A DNA stretch of 11,565 nt from Bacteroidota bacterium (GTDB lineage Bacteria; Bacteroidota; Bacteroidia; UBA7662; CANHCV01). This document shows positions 5,986 to 11,565 of the stretch, one piece after another; positions within the stretch are counted from its first letter, which is position 1; every line of letters begins with the position of its first letter. The stretch is from positions 1-11,565 of the forward strand of contig JAIYBD010000025.1 in NCBI GenBank assembly GCA_027488715.1, written 5' to 3'. The notes beneath the pieces are model-generated. The model had not been told where the DNA came from and did no database searches. It saw nothing but the letters and a program-made list of their open reading frames with translations. The position numbers were made by a program, and so were the translations under genes.

Positions 5986-7883
5986 ACGGCTTGGGGTTTA
6001 ATGGTGTCGTTGGTTGTTGGTTTGGGTTGATCACCTTTTTCCCCCGGCTTGGTTGCTGGAGGATTAGGGTTGATGTAGCCGGGGTATTTGTGAAGCAACG
6101 AACCTTCCAACATCCGCTTTTCCAAGGCCGGACGTGAAATGGAATCGTGCAAATATTTTTCGATGAGCAATGAGCTGATGGGTGCAGCCCAAGTGGCCCC
6201 AAATCCTGCGTTTTCTACGTAAGTGGCGATGGCGATTTTGGGGTTGTCTTTGGGGGCAAACGCAATGAAGATGGAGTGGTCTTCCCCGTGGGGATTTTCA
6301 GCCGTACCTGTTTTTCCGCACATGGAGACTCCGGGAATTTTGGCAATGGTACCAGTTCCTCCTTCGATTACTTTTTCCATGGCATCTACCAAGTAGTTGA
6401 AGTATTCTTGTTGAATCCCGGTTTGGTGTTTTTCAACCTTATTTTTGGGGCTTTTTCGAATAATATGCGGAGTGAAATAGTATCCACGATTCGCAATGGC
6501 ACAAGCGTAATTGGCCATTTGGATGGGCGATACCCCCAACTCACCCTGACCAATGGCCAAGCTAAGGATGGTGGCTCCTCTCCATCTCCAACCTTTGTTA
6601 ACTTTATCGTAAAACTCGGCCGTTGGTAAATTTCCCTTTACCTCTCCAGGCAAATCAATTCCCGTTTTCTTTCCAATTCCAAAACGTTGAACGGCCGCAT
6701 ACCAGTCTTTGTAGTTCCGATCTACCTGGTTATTTCGATCGATTAAACGAAGAAAAACATTACAGTAATAAGCGTTACAACTGGTTTGAATGGAAAACTC
6801 AAAATCTACCGGAGAACGGTGGGCGTGGCAACCCACATGGATGGCACCGTTGTAACCTCCGTAACAGCCAAATGTGGTGTGCACATCAATCACGCCCTGT
6901 TGCAATCCAATGAGTCCATTAATGGCTTTGAAGGTGGATCCTGGCGGGTAACTTGCGCCTTTGATGGGTCGATTGAAAAGAGGTTTCAGGGGATCTTTGG
7001 CCAATGCGGCAAAGGTTTTACCTCGATTACGTCCCACCAATTTATTAGGGTCGAAAGTGGGGGCGCTCACAAAACACAGGACTTCGCCGGTGGAAGGATC
7101 GATGGCTACTACAGATCCAATTTTATTGGTCATTAACTTTTCAGCGTAGGTTTGTAGTTCGATATCGAGGGAAGTTTGAAGGTTCTCACCCGCTTTGGCC
7201 GCTACGTCTTCGGCCCCATCTTTGTATCGTCCTTGCGGTCTTCCCTTCACGTCGAAATACTGATAGGAAATTCCTTTTACCCCGCGTAATCGCTCCTCGT
7301 ATTCCTTTTCAATTCCCGTAATGCCTACATAATCGCCTGGATTGTAGTATTGGGACGCATCTTTATCCAATTGATCCTGGTTGATTTCACCAAGGTACCC
7401 GAATATTTGTCCGCCGCTTCCGTAGGGATAATTTCGGGTATAAGTTTTTTCAGCATAAAATTGAGGGAAGTGGTAAAGACCTTCTTGTACTTTGGCGTAT
7501 TCTTCCACACTCAATTGGGAGATGAAAATTTGCGGACGGTAGGCGCTATAACCTACTTGCTTCCGCAATTCGGCCATGCGCTTGGTGAAATAATCCGGTT
7601 CCAAATCCATCAAACGGCAAAAGGTTAGAGAATCGAATTCCAAAGGAAGATTTTTCGGAACAAACTTGATGTCGAAAAAGGGACGATTAATCACCATCAG
7701 CTTTCCTTTTCGGTCGATGAGGCTTCCCCGCGCGGGTCGGATGATGAGTTTTTTAATGGCGTTGTTTCGCGCGGCTTCGATATAAGAAGAATCAATGACT
7801 TGGATGTAAAAAAGGCGTCCAACAAATACCGTGAATACGGTAATGATAAATACCATCAAAACTACCCGATTGTAGCTGTTCAT
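5934..7883 (-). CDS. mrdA: Penicillin-binding protein 2 (class B transpeptidase of the elongasome)
   Basis: A 649-residue class B PBP that cross-links peptidoglycan as the partner of RodA. A short cytoplasmic N-terminus precedes one membrane anchor (about 7-27). The pedestal domain opens with PARGSLIDRKG at 50-60. The transpeptidase motifs are STFK at 316-319 (nucleophile Ser316), SCN at 368-370 and KTG at 524-526, all intact and in normal order. A Cys/His cluster, C340, H349, C352, H353 and H355, lies between the first two motifs. The C-terminus (about 604-649) is a Pro/Lys/Asn-rich, probably disordered periplasmic tail, and its last codons overlap rodA by 52 bases. The start ATG forms an ATGA overlap with the mreD stop. 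Identification as PBP2 rather than FtsI rests on length, sequence and the mreBCD-rodA neighbourhood. Confidence 0.97.
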   Translation of the reverse strand: MNSYNRVVLMVFIITVFTVFVGRLFYIQVIDSSYIEAARNNAIKKLIIRPARGSLIDRKGKLMVINRPFFDIKFVPKNLPLEFDSLTFCRLMDLEPDYFTKRMAELRKQVGYSAYRPQIFISQLSVEEYAKVQEGLYHFPQFYAEKTYTRNYPYGSGGQIFGYLGEINQDQLDKDASQYYNPGDYVGITGIEKEYEERLRGVKGISYQYFDVKGRPQGRYKDGAEDVAAKAGENLQTSLDIELQTYAEKLMTNKIGSVVAIDPSTGEVLCFVSAPTFDPNKLVGRNRGKTFAALAKDPLKPLFNRPIKGASYPPGSTFKAINGLIGLQQGVIDVHTTFGCYGGYNGAIHVGCHAHRSPVDFEFSIQTSCNAYYCNVFLRLIDRNNQVDRNYKDWYAAVQRFGIGKKTGIDLPGEVKGNLPTAEFYDKVNKGWRWRGATILSLAIGQGELGVSPIQMANYACAIANRGYYFTPHIIRKSPKNKVEKHQTGIQQEYFNYLVDAMEKVIEGGTGTIAKIPGVSMCGKTGTAENPHGEDHSIFIAFAPKDNPKIAIATYVENAGFGATWAAPISSLLIEKYLHDSISRPALEKRMLEGSLLHKYPGYINPNPPATKPGEKGDQPKPTTNDTIKPQAVWPVNRKTLSSTSIAQR

Positions 7884-8404
7884 CGAGCTTTATTTTTTCG
7901 AATGGCCGACGGAAAGTAACGAAGGATAAAGACTAAAATTCCAGTAAAAAAGGCATTGATCGTTCCGTAATACAAAACCGATGGAGTTTTTCCTAAGTCG
8001 AGGTATTCCACCGAAAAAAGGAAAATTTGGTGAACCCAAATCAACGGAAGTGCGTAGAGAAGAAATTGGCCGGAGGTAAGTTGATCGGGTCCGTGGGCGC
8101 CTACTTCGTCGCCCTGCTCGCGCTGATTCAAGGTGTTTAGCCACAATGGGGCGATGAAACCCAAAAAAACCGCCGATGAAGTATGAATTCCAGCAGAATC
8201 TCCAAATGCATCGATGGCATATCCGGCCGCAAAACCGAGTAGGATATGCACGAAATGAGGCCATTCCCGAGGGAGTAACAAAATAAAATAAACGTAAATG
8301 GAAGGGTTCACGAAAGCCAATGCATCCACGCGATCAAGCACAAACGTCTGCAAGAAAAACACCAGCAGAAAACGCCACAACTGAAGGAAAATGGTCTTAC
8401 TCAC
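7880..8404 (-). CDS. mreD: MreD, rod shape-determining membrane protein
   Basis: A 174-residue very hydrophobic protein with about five predicted membrane helices (roughly 9-27, 34-46, 51-65, 76-90 and 112-165, the last region holding more than one segment). The start WRFLLVFFLQTFVLDRV and the YVYFILLLP segment resemble Bacteroidota MreD, a poorly conserved family. The call leans on size, topology and position between mreC and mrdA. MreD is an inner-membrane elongasome component that acts with MreC to activate PBP2-RodA. The start is GTG (8402-8404), overlapping the mreC stop by 8 bases (GTGAGTAA). No ATG suits the N-terminus, so GTG is preferred. Its TGA overlaps the mrdA ATG. Confidence 0.9.
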   Translation of the reverse strand: MSKTIFLQLWRFLLVFFLQTFVLDRVDALAFVNPSIYVYFILLLPREWPHFVHILLGFAAGYAIDAFGDSAGIHTSSAVFLGFIAPLWLNTLNQREQGDEVGAHGPDQLTSGQFLLYALPLIWVHQIFLFSVEYLDLGKTPSVLYYGTINAFFTGILVFILRYFPSAIRKNKAR

Positions 8405-9230
8405 GAACGGTAGGTTTACTGGTTTCGTCCAATTTTTTTAATTCTTCCTTGAATAGGTTTCGAACAACGTACACATAGCTCAACTTTCCTAAATCCTCGA
8501 AATATCTAACTTTGAGCTGATAATTTCCTTCTTCGCCACCTTTAAAAACTGCTGTTACCTTGCCCACGGGAAAATCAACTGGGTAGGAGGAATAGTAATC
8601 GGCCACCACGGTATCTCCCTTGCGAACTTTTTCGTAACCGGGAATGTCGTTCAAGGTTCCTTCGTTGAAATCGTCCCCGTCCCAGGTCATGGTAGCAATG
8701 TGATTGGATCGTTTCAACCTCGCAGGAAATCGGTAATCGATGTTGATGACCGGAACAACCGTGGCGAATTTGGGAGAAACGGCCACCACTTTACCCACCA
8801 CGCCTTTGTTACCAATCACGGCATCATCCACTCGAATGCCCGCCAACGAACCTTGATCGATGGTAAATCGATTTTGTTTCTCGTGAAGAGAAACGCGAAT
8901 CAATCGAGCTGCAATGAAATCGTACTGTTGTTTACCACTATCGACACGATGAATCAACGATGCGGTATCAAATCTTTTCGAGGATAACAATACGTTTTTT
9001 AGGCGGGCATTTTCTTCGGCCAATTGCCGATTTACACGACCCAATTCTACGTATTCGGTGATTTCTGTTTCCCAAGAACGGAATTGCCCAACGATTTCGC
9101 TGCTACCTTGAACAAAAATGGAATCGTGGTACAATCGATCTTTTCTCAATTGGCTAACACAAACAATTTCCAGGATCAGAAAAACCAGGAAAGGGTGGTA
9201 GCGCAGAATGAGAAAAAGGATCAGCCGCAC
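8397..9230 (-). CDS. mreC: MreC, rod shape-determining protein
   Basis: A 277-residue bitopic protein that links the MreB filament to the periplasmic part of the elongasome and activates PBP2. There is a short N-terminus, a membrane helix at about 3-27, a coiled-coil-prone stretch at about 47-83 (SWETEITEYVELGRVNRQL onward), then the beta-rich MreC core. That core has ARLIRVS at 108-114, IDQGSLAGI at 124-132, NKGVVGKVV at 141-149 and GDTVVADYYSSYPVDFPVG at 205-223. The start is GTG (9228-9230), two bases after the mreB TAA; there is no ATG before the membrane helix. Length and domain order are normal for the family. Confidence 0.95.
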   Translation of the reverse strand: MRLILFLILRYHPFLVFLILEIVCVSQLRKDRLYHDSIFVQGSSEIVGQFRSWETEITEYVELGRVNRQLAEENARLKNVLLSSKRFDTASLIHRVDSGKQQYDFIAARLIRVSLHEKQNRFTIDQGSLAGIRVDDAVIGNKGVVGKVVAVSPKFATVVPVINIDYRFPARLKRSNHIATMTWDGDDFNEGTLNDIPGYEKVRKGDTVVADYYSSYPVDFPVGKVTAVFKGGEEGNYQLKVRYFEDLGKLSYVYVVRNLFKEELKKLDETSKPTVRE

Positions 9231-9232
9231 GC

Positions 9233-10270
9233 TTAACCGTTTTTAGTCATCAAGAAACTAAAGTTATTGATATTTTTCAGGGCGATTCCGGTACCGCAAA
9301 CCACGGCTTTCAACGGATCTTCGGCAACGTGAACCACCAATTTGGTTTTCTGCGCAATTCGTTTGTCGAGTCCACGAAGCAATGCGCCTCCACCGGTGAG
9401 GTAAATTCCTGTTTCGAAAATATCGGAGGAAAGTTCAGGAGGGGTAATTTCCAAGGCCTTCAATACCGCCGTTTCAATTTTACGGATGGATTTATCCAAA
9501 GCGTGAGCAATTTCGGAATAGTTCACCTTGATTTGACGCGGAGTGCCGGTAATCAAATCGCGGCCAGATACGGCGTAATCCGGTGGAGGATTGTCCAACT
9601 CGGGAATGGCCGCGCCTACGTTGATTTTGATTTGTTCGGCGGTGCGCTCTCCAATTAGAATTTTATGTTCGGTACGGATGTAATCCAAAATGTCTTGGGT
9701 GAACTGGTCACCGGCGGTGCGCACCGATTGGTCGCAAACAATACCGGCTAAGGCAATCACCGCAATTTCGGAAGTACCCCCGCCGATATCGATGATCATG
9801 TTGCCTTTTGGTTCTTCCACGTCGATTCCCATACCTACGGCAGCTGCCATCGGCTCGTGAATCAAATACACTTCTTTAGCACCTGCGTGTTCTGCCGAGT
9901 CGATTACCGCACGTTTTTCCACCTCGGTAATACCGGATGGAATGCAAATCACCATGCGCATGGGCGGTTTGAACAAGCGCTTACTCCCTTTGAAAATCAA
10001 ATCAATCATGCCGCGAATCATGGCTTCAGCATGGGTAAAGTCGGCAATAACGCCGTCGCGCAACGGACGAATCGTTTTGATTCCTTCGTGCGCCTTTCCG
10101 TGCATCTGCATCGCCTGACGGCCAATGGCAATCACTTTGTTCGTGCGTTGATCAACCGCCACAATCGACGGTTCGTCAATCACAATTTTATCTTTGTGAA
10201 TAATGAGGGTATTTGCTGTACCCAAATCGATCGCAATTTCTTGCGTGAAAAAGTCAAAAAGGCCTGCCAT
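9233..10270 (-). CDS. mreB: MreB, actin-like rod shape-determining protein
   Basis: A 345-residue bacterial actin that forms membrane-bound filaments orienting lateral cell-wall synthesis. Nucleotide-binding motifs are intact: phosphate-1 IDLGTANTL at 14-22, Glu139 in HEPMAAAVG, phosphate-2 DIGGGTSEIA at 161-170, and the adenosine loop LTGGGALLRGLD at 291-302. The N-terminal MAGLFDFFTQ is amphipathic and could serve as a membrane anchor. The length is typical. It is the first gene of the elongasome cluster, preceded by a 134-base gap with a terminator and a candidate promoter, so it probably starts the mreBCD-mrdA-rodA transcript. Confidence 0.99.
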   Translation of the reverse strand: MAGLFDFFTQEIAIDLGTANTLIIHKDKIVIDEPSIVAVDQRTNKVIAIGRQAMQMHGKAHEGIKTIRPLRDGVIADFTHAEAMIRGMIDLIFKGSKRLFKPPMRMVICIPSGITEVEKRAVIDSAEHAGAKEVYLIHEPMAAAVGMGIDVEEPKGNMIIDIGGGTSEIAVIALAGIVCDQSVRTAGDQFTQDILDYIRTEHKILIGERTAEQIKINVGAAIPELDNPPPDYAVSGRDLITGTPRQIKVNYSEIAHALDKSIRKIETAVLKALEITPPELSSDIFETGIYLTGGGALLRGLDKRIAQKTKLVVHVAEDPLKAVVCGTGIALKNINNFSFLMTKNG

Positions 10271-10292
10271 GTTTAATCCGCGTTGTAACCAA

Positions 10293-10300
10293 CAAAATTA
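10293..10300 (-). promoter_or_regulatory. Candidate Bacteroidota -7 promoter element for the mreB operon
   Basis: The minus strand reads TAATTTTG, a full match to the Bacteroidota -7 consensus TAnnTTTG, ending 22 bases before the mreB ATG. That would give a short 5' leader of roughly 15-20 bases. No TTTG is seen 19-21 bases upstream, so the -33 half is missing or degenerate. Its position downstream of a terminator and before the first gene of the operon supports it. Confidence 0.5.
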
Positions 10301-10334
10301 AATCAAAATCAGTGGCTTTCGGTCGTTTGTGAAT

Positions 10335-10374
10335 AAAAAAAATTTGAAAAAATGAATCTCATTTTTTTCAAATT
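10335..10374 (-). terminator. Rho-independent-like terminator after the gene at 10405-11004
   Basis: On the minus strand, AATTTGAAAAAAATGA pairs with TCATTTTTTCAAATT across a 3-base loop (GAT). There is one extra A in the left arm, and the right arm leads straight into a T8 run. It begins 30 bases after the stop of the upstream membrane-protein gene. The stem is AT-rich, so it may be weaker than a GC-rich terminator, but the shape and position fit and it separates the mfd transcript from mreB. Confidence 0.75.
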
Positions 10375-10404
10375 AAAATGCTGAAAAAGAACAGATTAGA
10401 TAAG

Positions 10405-11004
10405 TTATTGAAATCCCATTTTCTTTTCCCACTCGGCGGCCTCGGGCGGACTCAGTAACTTTTCGGATTGGATGATTTTTCCGGAAGAAACCACCTGTTG
10501 AATCATCACCTTGTTGCCCATCTTCCGAATGTAAAACGTATCCATGGGTTGGGTTGAGTTTCCGTAGAAATAATCGAACTCTTCCCATTGGTCCTTTTGG
10601 TATGCGATTTTTTTACGAACCCGATTTTGTTCATCCAAAAACTCGATATTCCCCCGATGGGTTTTTGTCAAAAAAAGTCGAAATGGCTTGAATCCAAAGT
10701 ATTTCTCTTCCACTTTCCATTCCTTTTGGATGGGTTTTCCTTGCATTTCGATCCTCCATTCTTCTTTCTCTCCCCATTGCTTTTTCCAATCGTACTGATT
10801 TCCCCAATAAGCAAAAACGGCATGTCCCACGCCCACGGCCAAAGCTTGAAGCAAGGCAAAGAAAAGAAACAATTTTTTCGCTTTCTGAAACTCTGATTTT
10901 TGGTTTTTTCGCTCGTAGATGTACGACCAAATCACCCCAACCACCAGCAGCACAAAAGCGATTTGAAACGCCAAATTGTAGTCGGAAAGTTTTACTAAAA
11001 TCAT
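10405..11004 (-). CDS. Unrecognised two-helix membrane protein
   Basis: A 199-residue protein I do not recognise. The first hydrophobic helix is at about 10-29 (LAFQIAFVLLVVGVIWSYIY) and the second at about 44-67 (LFLFFALLQALAVGVGHAVF). They are separated by a charged loop, ERKNQKSEFQKAKK, likely cytoplasmic by the positive-inside rule, which would place both termini outside. The C-terminal part (68-199) is charged and aromatic, rich in Trp, Lys and Glu (QYDWKKQWGEKEEWRIEM). Its alternating FYIRKMGNKVMIQQVV pattern suggests beta strands. I chose the ATG at 11002-11004 because it makes an ATGA overlap with the mfd stop; the longer in-frame opening would lie inside mfd. A terminator follows, so it probably ends the mfd transcript. 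No function is proposed. Confidence 0.8.
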   Translation of the reverse strand: MILVKLSDYNLAFQIAFVLLVVGVIWSYIYERKNQKSEFQKAKKLFLFFALLQALAVGVGHAVFAYWGNQYDWKKQWGEKEEWRIEMQGKPIQKEWKVEEKYFGFKPFRLFLTKTHRGNIEFLDEQNRVRKKIAYQKDQWEEFDYFYGNSTQPMDTFYIRKMGNKVMIQQVVSSGKIIQSEKLLSPPEAAEWEKKMGFQ

Positions 11005-11565
11005 GCCGTGGTTTGAAGAATATCTTGCAAAAGTACAAAGGCTTCCCGCAATTGGTGAACCATTTGCCACTCCAATTGAATGCTCTCACCCTTTTGTTTG
11101 AACTGCATTTTTTCGGGATGTTGCTGGGCCCACGTTAAAATTTGACCGAATACCGGACTTTGGTAAAATCGTTCCACGTTTCCGGCCACCAAATGTCCCC
11201 GCATTTTGTTGTTTTTTAAGACCAATTTTTCAATGCCTAGCTGTTTTGCTAGCCTTCGCAAACGAATGACCTCCAATAAATTAAGTCCAGCTTTGGGCAT
11301 GGGTCCGAAACGATCCTCCAATTTTTTCTTGAAAGCTTCGATGCTTTCGTCGCTCTCATCCAAATTATCCAATTCCATGTACATGGCCAACCGTTCGGTG
11401 GTGTTATTCACGTAATTTTCGGGTAAAAATGCGTCAATTTCGGCTTCGACTTGGCAATCGCGAACAAAGGGACGATCGGGCTGATCTTGGAAAAGATCTT
11501 TGAATTCCTCGTGCTTCAATTCCTCAACGGCTTCGTCCAAAATTTTGTTGTACATTTCAAAACCA
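11001..11565 (-). CDS. mfd: Transcription-repair coupling factor Mfd, C-terminal end (gene starts outside the window)
   Basis: The last 187 residues of Mfd, the ATPase that removes RNA polymerase stalled at DNA lesions and recruits UvrA. The frame runs to the window edge and opens with GFEMYNKILDEAVEELK, the conserved sequence following the translocase motifs. It continues into the C-terminal TRCF domain, with the markers ERLAMYMELDNLD, KLEDRFGPMPKAGLNLLEV and RLRRLAKQLGI. This domain normally holds the UvrA-binding region in check until the protein engages polymerase. The ATG at 11553-11555 is an internal Met, not a start. The TGA at 11001-11003 overlaps the next gene as ATGA. The family call is firm. 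Confidence 0.95.
   Translation of the reverse strand, partial: GFEMYNKILDEAVEELKHEEFKDLFQDQPDRPFVRDCQVEAEIDAFLPENYVNNTTERLAMYMELDNLDESDESIEAFKKKLEDRFGPMPKAGLNLLEVIRLRRLAKQLGIEKLVLKNNKMRGHLVAGNVERFYQSPVFGQILTWAQQHPEKMQFKQKGESIQLEWQMVHQLREAFVLLQDILQTTA

Noticed and set aside
1..11565. Frequent ATCGAT palindromes (about fifteen copies, more than chance) as possible binding or restriction sites.
   Set aside because: Most copies checked fall in frame as ATC GAT (Ile-Asp) codons of minus-strand genes, so codon and amino-acid use explain them.

Overview
This window looks like a chromosomal housekeeping segment from a member of the Bacteroidota, perhaps a Flavobacteriales-like lineage. The grounds are the mreB-mreC-mreD-mrdA-rodA order, a small membrane protein of Bacteroidota type, weak or absent Shine-Dalgarno signals, and TAnnTTTG-like promoter elements. 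The taxonomic call is inference. Every convincing gene is on the minus strand, so transcription runs from high to low coordinates. There is no tRNA, rRNA, CRISPR array, insertion sequence or phage gene, and no gene-free stretch longer than 134 bases.

In transcription order, the window opens with the C-terminal part of mfd (11001-11565). An unrecognised two-helix membrane protein (10405-11004) overlaps its stop. A hairpin terminator and a candidate promoter follow in the 134-base gap before mreB. The elongasome block is mreB (9233-10270), mreC (8397-9230), mreD (7880-8404), mrdA/PBP2 (5934-7883) and rodA (4720-5985). These encode the MreB filament, its membrane partners, and the transpeptidase and SEDS glycosyltransferase that build lateral wall peptidoglycan.

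A second run follows: a 66-residue membrane protein (4490-4690), an alkyltransferase-like DNA-repair protein lacking the reactive Cys (4161-4493), an M16 metallopeptidase (2892-4121), an O-methyltransferase (2260-2895), a secreted glucosaminidase/LysM peptidoglycan hydrolase (1082-2263), an alpha/beta hydrolase (264-977) and the N-terminal part of RNase HII (1-267). Genes are packed tightly: six junctions are ATGA stop/start overlaps, and one more is TGATG if the LysM gene is read through its stop.

The most unusual signal is at 1067-1084. The last LysM domain of the glucosaminidase gene is cut by a TAA that runs straight into 17 A's (coding strand). The remainder of that LysM domain continues in the same frame, with the domain length exactly preserved, to a stop that overlaps the next gene's ATG. 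This could be a recent lesion or a sequence artefact; tract-length phase variation does not explain it. I see no convincing novel multi-gene system. The rest is a well-conserved cell-wall and housekeeping region with a few local oddities.
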